NCBI RefSeq assembly: GCF_001866075.3
Contig: NZ_CP063356.1
Coordinates: forward strand, 3,338,164-3,402,163
Origin: Anaerobacillus isosaccharinicus
GTDB taxonomy: Bacteria > Bacillota > Bacilli > Bacillales > Anaerobacillaceae
Direction: 5' to 3'
DNA length: 64,000 bases
Shown: positions 34,167-44,075 of the stretch, in pieces
Layout: each line of letters starts with the position of its first letter
Position numbering within the stretch: the stretch's first letter is position 1
The notes under the pieces: generated by a model
The model's database searches: none
Seen by the model: only the letters and a program-made list of their open reading frames with translations
What the model was told of the DNA's origin: nothing
Position numbers and translations under genes: made by a program

Positions 34167-35111
34167 ATGCGAGTTGTGTTTATGGGGACTCCTGATTTTA
34201 GCGTTCCTGTACTTAGGCGCTTAATAGAAGAGGGTTATGAGATTGTTGGGGTTGTTACGCAGCCAGACCGTCCAAAAGGGAGAAAAAAGGAATTAACACC
34301 ACCACCCGTAAAAGTAGAAGCAGTAAATCATGGGTTACCAATTATACAACCAGAAAAATTAAAGCGTCCAGAAGATCTGCAGCAAGTATTGGATTTACAG
34401 CCAGATCTAGTTATTACGGCAGCATTTGGTCAAATCTTGCCGAAACAACTTCTTGATACACCAAAGTTCGGTTGCATTAATGTTCATGCTTCCTTATTAC
34501 CAGAATATCGAGGTGGAGCGCCGATCCATCAAGCGATCGTTGACGGAAAAAAAGAAACAGGGATTACGATTATGTACATGGTGGAAAAATTAGATGCAGG
34601 GGATATTCTAACTCAAGCTAAGGTGAACATTGAAGAAGAGGATCATGTAGGTTCGTTACATAATAAATTAAGTGTAATTGGAGCAGAATTATTATCACAT
34701 ACGATTCCTAATCTTATCGCAGGGAAGCTTACACCAATTAAACAAGAAGACGAAAAAGTTACGTTTGCCCCAAATATAAGTCGTGAAAAAGAAAAAATTA
34801 ATTGGGCAGCTAATGGTGAAGCTATTTACAATCAAATACGAGGTCTTCACCCATGGCCAGTTGCTTATACTCTACTTAACGATCAACCATTAAAGGTTTG
34901 GTGGGCTCAAAAGGTTTCAAAGCAGAATGGGGATCACAGCCCTGGTACAATTGTAGCTATTGAAAGTGATGGTTTTATTGTTAGCACTGGTAATGAAACC
35001 TATATAAAAGTGACTGATCTTCAGCCTTCAGGAAAAAAACGAATGCTAGCTGAGCAATTTTTACGAGGTGCCACAGAAGATTTAACAGTAGGAACTAAGT
35101 TAGGAGAATAA
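34167..35111 (+). CDS. fmt: Methionyl-tRNA formyltransferase
   Basis: Formylates initiator Met-tRNA with 10-formyl-THF. It has 314 residues. The catalytic domain shows [12 protein letters not shown], the THF-site pattern [23 protein letters not shown] (SLLP) and [16 protein letters not shown]. The C-terminal oligonucleotide-binding domain follows residue 205. The frame is open from 34149, but ATG 34167 ([11 protein letters not shown]) is the family start, with GAGGTG ahead. The IS insertion is only 31 bases upstream, so expression may now depend on a promoter in or near the element. Confidence 0.95.
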   Translation: MRVVFMGTPDFSVPVLRRLIEEGYEIVGVVTQPDRPKGRKKELTPPPVKVEAVNHGLPIIQPEKLKRPEDLQQVLDLQPDLVITAAFGQILPKQLLDTPKFGCINVHASLLPEYRGGAPIHQAIVDGKKETGITIMYMVEKLDAGDILTQAKVNIEEEDHVGSLHNKLSVIGAELLSHTIPNLIAGKLTPIKQEDEKVTFAPNISREKEKINWAANGEAIYNQIRGLHPWPVAYTLLNDQPLKVWWAQKVSKQNGDHSPGTIVAIESDGFIVSTGNETYIKVTDLQPSGKKRMLAEQFLRGATEDLTVGTKLGE

Positions 35112-35112
35112 T

Positions 35113-36459
35113 ATGGTAAAGAAAAATGTACGAGAGGTAGCGTTAGATATTTTACTTCAAATAGAGAAAAACCAAGCGTACTCTAACCTTCTTTTAAATC
35201 AATCAATAAAACGTGAAAAGTTGAATGAAAAGGATGTAGGGTTGCTTACAGAAATTGTTTATGGAACTCTGCAACGCAAAAATACGTTAGATTACTACTT
35301 ACAATCATTTGTTAAAGGTGGTTTAAAAAAGCTAGATCAATGGGTTCTTGTTCTCTTACGCCTCTCTCTCTACCAAATCATTTATTTAGACAGAGTTCCA
35401 GAGCGAGCTGTCGTCCATGAAGCAGTGGAAATTGCCAAGAAAAAAGGTCATAAAGGTATTTCAGCAATGGTAAATGGAACATTACGATCTATCTTAAGGC
35501 AAGGAATTCCAACCCTTGATAAGGTATCGGACTCTAATGAAAAATTGTCTCTACTTTGGAGCCATCCTATCTGGCTCGTAGAACGTTGGGTAGAACAGTT
35601 TGGTCAAGAAAAAACAAAGGCGATGTGCGAAATAAATCTAATACCTCCTTCAGTTACAGCAAGAGTTAATCAAGTAATAACGAAGGATAGAAATGAAATG
35701 ATTGAATTACTTGCTAAAGAAGGTGTAGAGGCAAAGGAAGGTGACTTAGCCATTGAAGCACTTAGTATCGTTAAAGGATCGCTACCAAATACAAAGTTAT
35801 TTAAAGATGGTGCGCTTACGATACAGGATGAAAGTTCAATGTTAGTAGCAAGGGCTTTAGGTCCAAAACCAGGTATGAAGGTTTTAGATAGTTGTGCTGC
35901 CCCTGGAGGTAAAACAACTCATATTGCTGAGCTAATGAATAATGAAGGAGAAATCTATGCTTTAGACCTTCACGAACATAAAGTAAAGCTGATCGATGAA
36001 CAAGCTAGTAGATTAAAGCTTTCAATAATAAAGACTAAAGCAACGGATAGTCGTATGGCTGGTGACTTGTTTGAAAAAGAAAGTTTTGATTGTATATTAG
36101 TGGACGCTCCGTGTACAGGCTTAGGCGTTATTCGCCGCAAGCCTGATATTAAATGGCAGAAACAAGTAGAAGATATAGAAAAAATAACGACGATCCAAAA
36201 AGCGATATTAGAGGCCGTTGCCCCACTTTTAAAGAGAGGCGGCAGACTTGTCTATAGTACGTGTACGATTGATGAGCTAGAAAATGAACTTGTTGTGAAG
36301 GATTTCCTAGAACATCATCGCGATTTTCAATTAGATAAGACGCTTACAGAGCGTTTACCTGTGAAAGCACATAGCTTTTGTAAAGATGGGATGATTCAAC
36401 TTTTGCCATCTGATTTTGGGACAGACGGCTTTTATATTGCTAGCATGATTAAAAATTAA
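35113..36459 (+). CDS. rsmB: 16S rRNA m5C967 methyltransferase RsmB
   Basis: SAM-dependent 16S rRNA cytosine-5 methyltransferase of 448 residues. The N-terminal NusB-like RNA-binding domain covers about 1-130 (ALDILLQIEKNQAYSNLLL). The C-terminal Rossmann domain has VLDSCAAPGGKTTHIAE, VDAPCTGLGVIRRKPDIKW with the release Cys, and YSTCTIDELENE with the catalytic Cys. It starts one base after the fmt stop. Order fmt-rsmB-rlmN-prpC-prkC is conserved. Confidence 0.95.
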   Translation: MVKKNVREVALDILLQIEKNQAYSNLLLNQSIKREKLNEKDVGLLTEIVYGTLQRKNTLDYYLQSFVKGGLKKLDQWVLVLLRLSLYQIIYLDRVPERAVVHEAVEIAKKKGHKGISAMVNGTLRSILRQGIPTLDKVSDSNEKLSLLWSHPIWLVERWVEQFGQEKTKAMCEINLIPPSVTARVNQVITKDRNEMIELLAKEGVEAKEGDLAIEALSIVKGSLPNTKLFKDGALTIQDESSMLVARALGPKPGMKVLDSCAAPGGKTTHIAELMNNEGEIYALDLHEHKVKLIDEQASRLKLSIIKTKATDSRMAGDLFEKESFDCILVDAPCTGLGVIRRKPDIKWQKQVEDIEKITTIQKAILEAVAPLLKRGGRLVYSTCTIDELENELVVKDFLEHHRDFQLDKTLTERLPVKAHSFCKDGMIQLLPSDFGTDGFYIASMIKN

Positions 36460-36465
36460 TAATAG

Positions 36466-36530
36466 AGAGTGTTCAATTCAAGAAAAAGGAAAATAGATCT
36501 CTAATCTAAACTATTTTTTGAACAAACTCT
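36466..36530 (+). promoter_or_regulatory. Long hairpin between rsmB and rlmN
   Basis: AGAGTGTTCAA (36466-36476) pairs with TTGAACAAACTCT (36518-36530) apart from a two-base bulge, and inner AAAATAG pairs with CTATTTT. No T run follows, so it is not a typical terminator; it may be an RNA-processing or stability element. Confidence 0.35.
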
Positions 36531-36550
36531 AACAAAAAGGGTGTAAAAGT

Positions 36551-37618
36551 ATGATTGATATACAACAAGTGAAACCATCAATTTTCAGCTTAGAATATTT
36601 AACGCTAGAAGCGTGGTTAAAAGACAACAAGGAGCCAAAATTTCGTGCTGGGCAAATTTTCGATTGGCTATATAAAAAAAGAGTCACATCTTTTGAAGAT
36701 ATGACAAATTTATCAAAGGATTTACGTGATAAGTTGTCGAATGACTTTAATTTAACAACGTTAAAAACTCTTACGAAGCAAGAATCGAAAGACGGTACGA
36801 TTAAATTTTTGTTTGAGTTACAAGATGGTTACTCAATTGAGACTGTAGTTATGCGTCATGAATATGGGAATAGTGTTTGCGTAACGACACAAGTAGGCTG
36901 TAGGATTGGTTGTACATTTTGTGCCTCTACACTAGGGGGGTTAAAGCGCAATTTAGAAGCTGGCGAAATAGTTGCTCAAGTACTTGAAGCTCAGCGTGCA
37001 TTAGATGGAGTAAATGAACGAGTGAGTTCTGTAGTTGTGATGGGCATTGGTGAACCTTTTGATAACTATGATCCGTTAGTAAGTTTCTTAAAAACAATCA
37101 ATAGTGAAAAAGGCTTGAATATTGGGGCAAGGCATATTACGGTTTCTACAAGTGGTATCATTCCAAAAATTTATGATTTTGCCAATGAGAAACTTCAAAT
37201 TAACTTTGCGATCTCTTTACATGCACCAACTACAGAAATTAGAACGAGTTTAATGCCGATTAATAAAGCTTATACATTGGAAAATTTAATGGATGCTGTT
37301 CGTTATTATATAGATAAAACAGGGCGAAGAATAACGTTTGAATATGGCTTATTTGGAGGAGTAAACGACCAAGCAGAGCACGCTGAATTGTTAGCTAAAC
37401 TAATAAAAGGGATAAAGTGTCATGTGAACTTAATTCCTGTAAATGATGTTGTTGAACGAAACTTTGTGCGAACACCTAGGGAGCAGATTTTTAAATTTGA
37501 GAAAATATTAAAAGCTAATGGGGTTAATGTTACCATTCGCCGTGAACAGGGCCATGATATTGATGCAGCCTGTGGTCAATTAAGAGCGAAGGAACGTAAA
37601 GAAGAAACGAGGGGATAA
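36551..37618 (+). CDS. rlmN: Dual-specificity rRNA/tRNA adenine-C2 methyltransferase RlmN
   Basis: Radical-SAM enzyme that makes m2A2503 in 23S rRNA and m2A37 in some tRNAs. It has 355 residues. The radical-SAM cluster motif is [11 protein letters not shown] (CX3CX2C). Other blocks are [40 protein letters not shown] and the late Cys in DIDAACGQL, the methyl-carrier region. Start ATG is behind AAAAGGGTG. prpC follows after four bases. Confidence 0.95.
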   Translation: MIDIQQVKPSIFSLEYLTLEAWLKDNKEPKFRAGQIFDWLYKKRVTSFEDMTNLSKDLRDKLSNDFNLTTLKTLTKQESKDGTIKFLFELQDGYSIETVVMRHEYGNSVCVTTQVGCRIGCTFCASTLGGLKRNLEAGEIVAQVLEAQRALDGVNERVSSVVVMGIGEPFDNYDPLVSFLKTINSEKGLNIGARHITVSTSGIIPKIYDFANEKLQINFAISLHAPTTEIRTSLMPINKAYTLENLMDAVRYYIDKTGRRITFEYGLFGGVNDQAEHAELLAKLIKGIKCHVNLIPVNDVVERNFVRTPREQIFKFEKILKANGVNVTIRREQGHDIDAACGQLRAKERKEETRG

Positions 37619-37622
37619 AAAA

Positions 37623-38387
37623 ATGAAAGTGGCATTTAAATCGGATGTAGGGCAAGTTAGGTCTCATAATGAGGATAATGGAGGCTTTACTCATAATAAA
37701 GAAGGGGTCTTATTAGCAGTAGTTGCTGATGGTATGGGGGGACACCAAGCAGGTGATGTAGCTAGTCAAATGACGATAGAGATTTTATCGAAAAAATGGC
37801 AAGAAACAGACGGGATAACGACACCAACAACGATTGAATCGTGGTTAGCTGAAGCCATTACTGATGTAAATGCCCAACTATTTATACATTCCTTAAATAA
37901 TCCTCAATGTCAAGGTATGGGGACAACACTTGTAGCAGTCGTTTGTACGAACCAGTTTGTTACATACGCCCATATTGGGGATAGCAGGGCTTATTTAATA
38001 AATAAAGAAACTATCTTGCAAAAAACAGAAGATCATACTTTAGTTAACGAGTTGGTCCGATCAGGACAAATTACACCTTTAGAGGCCGAGAATCATCCTC
38101 GCCGAAATGTGATTTTGCGTGCATTAGGAACTGAAAGAACAATAAAAGTTGATATTAAAACAATCGAGTGGGATGAAGAAGATTTTATTCTACTTTGTTC
38201 TGATGGCCTTTCAAATAAAGTTACTGACGCGGAAATGTCCGAAGTTCTACAAAAAAATTTAAGCCTTGAAGAAAAAGCAGCAGAATTAATTACAGTAGCC
38301 AATGAACGAGGTGGCGAGGACAATATTTCAGTAGCACTTGTTCACAATAGTCATAAAGAAAATCGTGGTGATGGCGATGATTGGTAA
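37623..38387 (+). CDS. prpC: PP2C-type protein phosphatase PrpC
   Basis: Ser/Thr phosphatase that reverses PrkC phosphorylation. It has 254 residues. The metal-binding motifs of PPM phosphatases are present: VRSHNEDN, VADGMGGHQAGDVAS, THIGDSRAYL, LCSDGLSNKV and GGEDNISVAL. It is near family length (254 residues in B. subtilis). Its last 11 bases overlap the start of prkC, the partner kinase gene, as in most Firmicutes. Confidence 0.96.
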   Translation: MKVAFKSDVGQVRSHNEDNGGFTHNKEGVLLAVVADGMGGHQAGDVASQMTIEILSKKWQETDGITTPTTIESWLAEAITDVNAQLFIHSLNNPQCQGMGTTLVAVVCTNQFVTYAHIGDSRAYLINKETILQKTEDHTLVNELVRSGQITPLEAENHPRRNVILRALGTERTIKVDIKTIEWDEEDFILLCSDGLSNKVTDAEMSEVLQKNLSLEEKAAELITVANERGGEDNISVALVHNSHKENRGDGDDW

Positions 38388-40365
38388 AAGAATAAATGGT
38401 CGTTATCATATTTTAGAAACGGTCGGCGGTGGTGGTATGGCAAATGTGTACAAAGCACATGATGCTATTTTAAACCGTACTGTAGCAGTAAAAGTATTAC
38501 GTCCACAGTTTTCAGATGATGATGAATTTATCCGTAGATTTAGAAGAGAAGCACAGGCGGCTACAAGCTTATCACATCCTAATGTTGTAAGTATTTATGA
38601 TGTCGGTGAAGAGTCTGATTTATATTATATCGTCATGGAATATGTGGATGGTTTAACGTTAAAGCAACTAATTCAGCAACGTGGCTCATTGCCAATTGAG
38701 GAAATCGTTGATATTATGATGCAAATATCATCTGCTATTGCCCATGCCCATGCAAATCAGATTGTACATCGCGATATTAAGCCTCATAATATACTTATAA
38801 GTGAACAAGGTGAAGCAAAAGTAACAGACTTTGGGATTGCTAGGGCTATGACTTCGGCTACAATTACTCATACAAACTCAGTTATGGGTTCTGTTCATTA
38901 TCTTTCACCAGAGCAAGCTAGGGGTGGAATGGTTAATGAGAAATCAGATATTTATTCATTAGGAATTGTCTTGTATGAAATGGTAACTGGAAGAGTGCCT
39001 TTCTCAGGAGATACAGCTGTTTCTATTGCTATTAAGCATCTACAAACAGAAGTTCCTTCACCAAGAAAATATAACCCTACGTTGCCACAAAGTCTTGAAA
39101 ATATAATTTTAAAAGCAACAGCAAAAGACCCGTTTCATCGTTATGCTAGTGTACGGGAAATGGAGACAGACTTACATACAGCTTTAGATCCAAAGCGCAT
39201 CTATGAGGAAAAATTTGTGATTCCTCATGATAACGATGATGTAACAAAAGCGATTCCGATTATTAATGAAAATCATTTTGTAAATGATGAATTTGATCAA
39301 ACAAAAATTAGTAAGCCAACTAGTAATAGTTCTGAGACAGTAAATAAGGAGAAACCCAAAAAGAAGAAATGGGTACCCATCATTCTTATTACATTACTGC
39401 TCTTAATAGGATCAGTAATTGCTGCTTTTGCTATTGTTCCAAAGCTTCTTCATGTTGATGAAGTAATGATCCCTGAGGATTTAATTGGTATGGAGTACGA
39501 GGAAGCATTTGAAACTTTAGTTGCTCTTGGACTCACTGTTGAGAAAGAAACCCAGCTTCATGATGAGATTGCTGAGGGGCATGTCATTAGTACGAACCCA
39601 GAAGGCGGCCGCACTGTAAAGGTTAATACATCTGTCAGAGTTTTTGTTAGTGAAGGTAAACCGAGAATAGAGATGGTAGATGTTACTCAAATGGATAAGG
39701 AATTAGCTCGACGAACATTAATTGGTCTTGGTTTTGCGTATGAAAATATTCGGTTCAATTCAGAAGAATCTGATATAAAAGAAGATACAGTCATCGATCA
39801 ATTTCCATTAGAAGGAGAAATGGTCATTCCAGAAGAAACAGATGTCATTCTTACGTTTAGTATCCCATTAACATTTAGTTTAGAAAACTTAAATGGTTAT
39901 TCTCGGGAAGAAGTTATTGATTATTTAAAACAATATGGTTTGAGTAGCAATTTTGAAGCGGAATTCTCAGAGCTAATCCCTGCCGATCATGTGATTAGAC
40001 AAAGCCCACCGAGGGGAACTATTGTAAGAAAAGGTGATTCTGTCACCGTGTTCTTTTCAAAAGGACCAGAACCAAAGCCTGAGCCAGAACCAATTAATAC
40101 GGTGATTGAATTTCCTGTCGAAATGTCTTTAGAAGATGAGATGGCGGGGCGAATTTATCCTGTAACAATCACGTATAAAGATTCTACTACAAATGAGCAT
40201 ATTATTTTTGTTGAAGAGAAACTTATTAATAAAACAACAATGTTTAAGGTTCCCGTGAAGATTAACCCAAAAGAGACAGCTGAAGTAATCATTTATATTA
40301 CTGATCAAGAGCGATACGTATATGACACGATCAAGGTATCTTATGAAGAGGTTAGTGCTAATTAG
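38377..40365 (+). CDS. prkC: PASTA-domain Ser/Thr protein kinase PrkC
   Basis: Membrane kinase that senses muropeptides, acting in germination and cell-wall control. The kinase domain covers about 1-270 (glycine loop GGGGMANVYKA, VAVKVL, HRDIKPHNIL, DFGIARAM, SPEQARGG). A basic juxtamembrane stretch KKKKW precedes one membrane segment near 333-355. Three PASTA repeats follow (about 360-425, 430-495, 500-560), then a C-terminal beta domain. The frame is open from 38338; ATG 38377 (MIGKRINGRYHIL) matches relatives. It has 662 residues, similar to B. subtilis (648). Confidence 0.95.
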   Translation: MIGKRINGRYHILETVGGGGMANVYKAHDAILNRTVAVKVLRPQFSDDDEFIRRFRREAQAATSLSHPNVVSIYDVGEESDLYYIVMEYVDGLTLKQLIQQRGSLPIEEIVDIMMQISSAIAHAHANQIVHRDIKPHNILISEQGEAKVTDFGIARAMTSATITHTNSVMGSVHYLSPEQARGGMVNEKSDIYSLGIVLYEMVTGRVPFSGDTAVSIAIKHLQTEVPSPRKYNPTLPQSLENIILKATAKDPFHRYASVREMETDLHTALDPKRIYEEKFVIPHDNDDVTKAIPIINENHFVNDEFDQTKISKPTSNSSETVNKEKPKKKKWVPIILITLLLLIGSVIAAFAIVPKLLHVDEVMIPEDLIGMEYEEAFETLVALGLTVEKETQLHDEIAEGHVISTNPEGGRTVKVNTSVRVFVSEGKPRIEMVDVTQMDKELARRTLIGLGFAYENIRFNSEESDIKEDTVIDQFPLEGEMVIPEETDVILTFSIPLTFSLENLNGYSREEVIDYLKQYGLSSNFEAEFSELIPADHVIRQSPPRGTIVRKGDSVTVFFSKGPEPKPEPEPINTVIEFPVEMSLEDEMAGRIYPVTITYKDSTTNEHIIFVEEKLINKTTMFKVPVKINPKETAEVIIYITDQERYVYDTIKVSYEEVSAN

Positions 40366-40422
40366 TAAGAGTTTAGATATCTGTTGTCGTTTTCACCCAT
40401 GAAAGTATCTAAGGAGGATTCA

Positions 40423-41304
40423 ATGCCTGAAGGAAAGATTATTAAAGCTTTAAGTGGATTTTACTATGTGGAATATCAAGGAGAGATCTATCAATGCCGA
40501 GCTAGGGGGAATTTTCGTAAGCGAAAACTGACTCCATTAGTTGGTGATACCGTTAATTTTGAGGCAGAAAATAAGACTGACGGCTATATTTTAGGACTAA
40601 AAGATCGATTTAATGAACTAGTGCGGCCTCCAATCGCGAATGTTGAACAAGCAATCTTAGTTTTTTCAGCAATGGAACCGAAATTTAGTACACTATTATT
40701 AAATCGATTTTTAGTCCATATTGAATCAAATAATATCGAACCTATCATCTGCGTAAGTAAAATAGATTTATTGAAACCAGAGCAACGTGATGAAATTAAT
40801 GAGTATATTATTGATTATCGAAAACTAGATTATACAGTTCTGCAAACATCCATTTTTATGGAAGAATTGATTGAAGAGGTTAGACCTTGGTTAGACCATA
40901 AAACGAGCGTTTTTGCTGGACAATCAGGTGTTGGTAAATCTTCATTATTAAATTCTTTAAAACCAGAATTGAATATTGAAACGAATGAGATCTCAACTCA
41001 TTTAGGAAGAGGGAAGCATACAACAAGACATGTTGAATTAATTCCGATTGGATCAGGATTAGTTGCAGATACTCCTGGGTTTAGTTCTTTAGATTTTATT
41101 GGAATTGAAGCAGAAGAACTTTCGAACTGTTTTCCAGAGATGAGGCAAAGAGAGCATGGATGTAAGTTTAGAGAATGTACACATTCATCTGAACCCAAAT
41201 GTGCTGTTAAAGAAGCGGTAGAAGCTGGGGAAATAGCAAAGTATCGCTATGAGGATTATTTAAGCTTTTTAGACGAGATAAAACAACAAAAACGGAGGTA
41301 CTAA
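40423..41304 (+). CDS. rsgA: Ribosome small-subunit-dependent GTPase RsgA
   Basis: Circularly permuted GTPase assisting late 30S maturation (YloQ/CpgA). It has 293 residues. An N-terminal OB fold (about 1-70) is followed by G motifs in permuted order: CVSKIDLL (G4), [12 protein letters not shown] (G1), TTRH (G2) and DTPGFSS (G3). The C-terminal zinc knuckle is C-x4-C-x-H-x5-C ([15 protein letters not shown]). The frame extends upstream, but AAGGAGG at 40411 places the start at ATG 40423. It is followed two bases later by rpe. Confidence 0.95.
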   Translation: MPEGKIIKALSGFYYVEYQGEIYQCRARGNFRKRKLTPLVGDTVNFEAENKTDGYILGLKDRFNELVRPPIANVEQAILVFSAMEPKFSTLLLNRFLVHIESNNIEPIICVSKIDLLKPEQRDEINEYIIDYRKLDYTVLQTSIFMEELIEEVRPWLDHKTSVFAGQSGVGKSSLLNSLKPELNIETNEISTHLGRGKHTTRHVELIPIGSGLVADTPGFSSLDFIGIEAEELSNCFPEMRQREHGCKFRECTHSSEPKCAVKEAVEAGEIAKYRYEDYLSFLDEIKQQKRRY

Positions 41305-41306
41305 AC

Positions 41307-41954
41307 ATGATAAAGATTGCACCGTCAATCCTATCTGCAGATTTTGCAAGACTTGGAGAGGAAATTAAAGATGTTGAAAGAGGAGGGGCAGACTACATTC
41401 ATGTGGATGTTATGGATGGACATTTTGTACCTAATATAACAATTGGCCCACTTATTGTAGATGCGATTCGCCCGATTACAACCTTGCCATTAGATGTTCA
41501 TTTAATGATTGAAAATCCCGATCAGTATATCCCGCAATTTGCTAAGGCTGGTGCTGATATTATTACAGTGCATGTTGAGGCTTGTGCACATTTGCATCGA
41601 ACAGTCCATTTAATTAAAGAACAAGGTGTAAAAGCTGGTGTTGTTCTTAATCCAGCAACTCCTGTAGATACAATCCAGCATATTATTGATGATGTCGATA
41701 TGGTATTGTTAATGACGGTTAACCCTGGATTTGGAGGACAAAAATTTATTAAGCAAGTACTTCCGAAAATATATGCGGTCAGTGAAATGTCGAAGTCAAA
41801 AGGTTTGTCAATTGACATTGAAGTTGATGGTGGTGTTAATGTAGAGACTGCAAAGCTTTGTATTGAAGCAGGTGCTAATGTATTAGTAGCTGGCAATGCT
41901 GTCTATAGTGAAAAAGATCGAGGACAGGCTATTAAAGCAATTAGAGGTTACTAA
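41307..41954 (+). CDS. rpe: Ribulose-phosphate 3-epimerase
   Basis: Interconverts ribulose-5-P and xylulose-5-P in the pentose phosphate pathway. It is a TIM-barrel protein of 215 residues. Motifs: [46 protein letters not shown] and the C-terminal phosphate-binding IEVDGGVN. Start ATG is behind ACGGAGG. Position after rsgA is conserved. Confidence 0.96.
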   Translation: MIKIAPSILSADFARLGEEIKDVERGGADYIHVDVMDGHFVPNITIGPLIVDAIRPITTLPLDVHLMIENPDQYIPQFAKAGADIITVHVEACAHLHRTVHLIKEQGVKAGVVLNPATPVDTIQHIIDDVDMVLLMTVNPGFGGQKFIKQVLPKIYAVSEMSKSKGLSIDIEVDGGVNVETAKLCIEAGANVLVAGNAVYSEKDRGQAIKAIRGY

Positions 41955-41973
41955 ATAAAATTAAATAAAATAT

Positions 41974-42066
41974 AAAAGATGGCTTACTTTTTAACTAACA
42001 ATTCAAAAAAGGCTTGATTTAAATTAGCTTTTAGATGGGAAAGTTAGAATTATAGTCATCTTTTTT
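41974..42066 (+). terminator. Terminator-like long hairpin after rpe, ahead of thiT
   Basis: AAAAGATGGCT (41974-41984) pairs with AGTCATCTTTT (42054-42064) with one G-U pair. Inner CTAAC (41995-41999) pairs with GTTAG (42043-42047). A T run follows. No thiamine-box sequence is recognisable between rpe and thiT. Confidence 0.5.
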
Positions 42067-42098
42067 ATTTTTAAAATTTCAACGAAAGAGGTATTTCT

Positions 42099-42641
42099 AT
42101 GAAAAGACCGATTTTACACTTAACTGAGATTGCCATGATGGCAGCATTAGCGTTAGTGCTAGATCTTATTTCGATTAAAGGTTTTTGGGGATATGGAGGT
42201 TCTGTTTCACTAGCAATGGTCCCAATCCTTCTGATGGCTTATCGCCGTGGACTCTCGGCTGGATTAATTACAGGTTTCATTGTTGGGTCCATTCAAATGT
42301 TCACAGGTTATTTCGTTCACCCGGTACAAATATTTTTGGATTACGCACTTGCCTATACGGTTGTAGGCTTTGCTGGAGTATTCACAATAACACCTTTGGC
42401 AAGTAGAACAAAAAGAGCTTTAGCAATCATTATAGGGGTTTTCTTAGCCTCTTTCCTAAGGTTTATTACACACTTCATTTCTGGTGTCGTTTGGTTTGGG
42501 ATTTATGCGCCTGAAGGAATGAATGTTATTCTTTACTCCATCATTTACAACGCATCGTATATGATTCCGGTATTTTTACTATCTACGGTCATCTTTATTT
42601 TGCTTTCAAATACAGCTCCTAGATTGTTACATGGGAAATAA
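42099..42641 (+). CDS. thiT: Thiamine transporter ThiT (ECF S component)
   Basis: Substrate-binding membrane subunit of an energy-coupling-factor transporter, with 180 residues and six hydrophobic segments. LTEIAMMAALALVLDLI near the N-terminus and GYGGSVSLAMVPILLMAYRRG, which includes the loop contacting thiamine, identify the ThiT/YuaJ family; later VWFGIYAPEGMN adds a conserved Trp. Start ATG is behind CGAAAGAGG. Energy would come from EcfA/EcfT encoded elsewhere. In B. subtilis thiT is not at this place; here it directly precedes thiN, giving uptake and pyrophosphorylation side by side. Confidence 0.92.
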   Translation: MKRPILHLTEIAMMAALALVLDLISIKGFWGYGGSVSLAMVPILLMAYRRGLSAGLITGFIVGSIQMFTGYFVHPVQIFLDYALAYTVVGFAGVFTITPLASRTKRALAIIIGVFLASFLRFITHFISGVVWFGIYAPEGMNVILYSIIYNASYMIPVFLLSTVIFILLSNTAPRLLHGK

Positions 42642-42644
42642 ACA

Positions 42645-43274
42645 ATGAAAGTGATTAATCTTGTTGCAGGAGGACCGAGCGATTGTTTGCCTATTTTAAG
42701 TAGGAGATCAAATGAAACGTGGATTGCAGTTGATCGTGGACTAGAGCATTTGCTTCAGTTTAAGATTGAGCCAGACTATTGCCTAGGAGATTTTGACTCT
42801 GTTTCCTCGTCCCTTAAAGAGACAATTTTAACCAGGAAGTTCAAACAATTCCCTAGTGAAAAAGATGAAACAGATCTTGATTTAGCCCTATCATACGCGT
42901 TAAATGAAAACCCAGATATTATTAATATTTATGGAGCAACAGGTGGTAGATTAGATCATGAAATTGTTAATTTACAATTGCTACTAAAAGGTGTCGGGTG
43001 TTATACTACTGTATTTCTAATTGACAAAAAAAATAAAATTACGATAAAAAATCCAGGCTCTTATACCATTTCTAAAAGCAAATTTAGCTATATTTCGTTT
43101 CTTTCCTTTTTTGAAAAGGTAGAGGGCTTAACTCTTGAAGGTTTCAAGTATCCCTTGGATAATGGACAATTAAAGTGTGGATCAAGCTTATGTTTAAGTA
43201 ATGAACTTATTTCTAATAAAGGTACTTTTTCATTTTCCTCTGGCATATTAATAGTGGTAGAAAGTTACGATTAG
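42645..43274 (+). CDS. thiN: Thiamine pyrophosphokinase
   Basis: Transfers pyrophosphate from ATP to thiamine to form TPP. It has 209 residues. The catalytic-domain motifs are VDRGLEHLL, PDYCLGDFDSVS, FPSEKDETDLDLALSYAL and IYGATGGRLDHEIVNLQLL. The C-terminal beta domain binds thiamine. It begins three bases after thiT. Location between rpe and spoVM matches B. subtilis. Confidence 0.94.
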   Translation: MKVINLVAGGPSDCLPILSRRSNETWIAVDRGLEHLLQFKIEPDYCLGDFDSVSSSLKETILTRKFKQFPSEKDETDLDLALSYALNENPDIINIYGATGGRLDHEIVNLQLLLKGVGCYTTVFLIDKKNKITIKNPGSYTISKSKFSYISFLSFFEKVEGLTLEGFKYPLDNGQLKCGSSLCLSNELISNKGTFSFSSGILIVVESYD

Positions 43275-43502
43275 ACAAACTATAGATGCTTCAATTGATT
43301 AGAGATTATAAAAATTACACTTTAATCATTTGATAGCAAAACGCCCAATTTTAAAATGAATAAGTTAGAAATCCTAATAAATAACAAAAAAAATAGGTAC
43401 TATTTTAGAAATGCTGAATATACTTATTAATAACTGAGGACTTTTAACTTATATTCATTTGTAGTGCCGAAGACGACAATCCCATGTCGAGGAGGGAAAT
43501 TC

Positions 43503-43583
43503 ATGAAATTTTATACGATTAAGCTACCCAAGTTTTTAGGTGGATTTGTAAGGGCGATTTTAAATTCATTTAAAAAAGGTTAA
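43503..43583 (+). CDS. spoVM: Stage V sporulation protein M (SpoVM)
   Basis: A 26-residue amphipathic peptide that marks the convex forespore membrane and anchors SpoIVA for coat assembly. The sequence begins MKFYTIKLPKFLGGFVRAIL and ends NSFKKG, almost identical to B. subtilis SpoVM, including the Pro9 helix break. The ribosome site GAGGAGGG lies seven bases before the ATG. It is a strong sign that the organism makes endospores. An intrinsic terminator follows. Confidence 0.97.
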   Translation: MKFYTIKLPKFLGGFVRAILNSFKKG

Positions 43584-43584
43584 C

Positions 43585-43612
43585 AAAAAAGCACCACGAG
43601 GGTGCTTTTTTG
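43585..43612 (+). terminator. Terminator after spoVM
   Basis: GCACC (43591-43595) pairs with GGTGC (43601-43605), extended by the A run on the left and the T run on the right. Confidence 0.85.
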
Positions 43613-43686
43613 TTTGCGCTATGGAAATTATAAATTTTTATCCATTTAGATAGATCTAATTGGAAAAATTTAATTTTTAAGAATAA

Positions 43687-43733
43687 GAAAAACGAAGGCT
43701 TTCGTCAATAAGAATTGACTACAAGCCGTTTTT
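43687..43733 (-). terminator. Terminator of rpmB
   Basis: On the minus strand, AAAACGGCTTGTAGTCAAT pairs with ATTGACGAAAGCCTTCGTTTT with small internal mismatches, ending in T. It lies just after the rpmB stop codon. Confidence 0.7.
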
Positions 43734-43737
43734 CCAA

Positions 43738-43926
43738 TTATACGCGCTCAACTTTGCCAGATTTTAAAGCTCTAGCAGAAACGTATACACGCTTTGGCTT
43801 TCCATCTACCATAATACGTACTTTTTGTACGTTTACGCCCCACTTACGCTTCGTTTTGTTCAATGCGTGTGAGCGTTTGTTTCCTGTACGAGCTTGTTTT
43901 CCAGTAATTACACATTTACGTGCCAT
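43738..43926 (-). CDS. rpmB: 50S ribosomal protein L28
   Basis: A 62-residue L28 (bL28), encoded opposite to its neighbours as in B. subtilis. The sequence [25 protein letters not shown] and [16 protein letters not shown] is characteristic. Only the first of the zinc-ligand cysteines is present, so it is a non-zinc form. The frame extends upstream, but GGAGGTG lies just before the ATG at 43926. It has its own promoter and terminator. Confidence 0.97.
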   Translation of the reverse strand: MARKCVITGKQARTGNKRSHALNKTKRKWGVNVQKVRIMVDGKPKRVYVSARALKSGKVERV

Positions 43927-43986
43927 GATTGCACCTCCTTGTAAACCATGAGATGACACTCAAATTCATCTTATAAATACTTGCTA

Positions 43987-44015
43987 ATATTAGCATAGTA
44001 AAAAAAAGAATGCAA
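43987..44015 (-). promoter_or_regulatory. rpmB promoter
   Basis: On the minus strand TTGCAT (44015-44010) and TAATAT (43992-43987) are separated by 17 bases, including a T8 run. Confidence 0.6.
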
Positions 44016-44047
44016 GAGGTTTTAAAATAATTATCAAGGAAAGTTAC

Positions 44048-44075
44048 TTGACAGCCAATTTGAAAAAGATATACT
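44048..44075 (+). promoter_or_regulatory. Promoter ahead of yloU-fakA-degV
   Basis: TTGACA at 44048-44053 and TATACT at 44070-44075 with a 16-base spacer. Confidence 0.6.

Noticed and set aside
41522-41896. 124-residue ORF opposite to rpe
   Set aside because: Fully inside the conserved rpe frame, without a ribosome site or recognisable family.
41955-42098. TPP riboswitch ahead of thiT
   Set aside because: None of the conserved TPP riboswitch sequences (such as the CUGAGA core) is visible in the 144 bases; only a terminator-like hairpin is seen.
43715-43951. 78-residue plus-strand ORF opposite to rpmB
   Set aside because: The minus strand encodes complete L28 with promoter, ribosome site and terminator.
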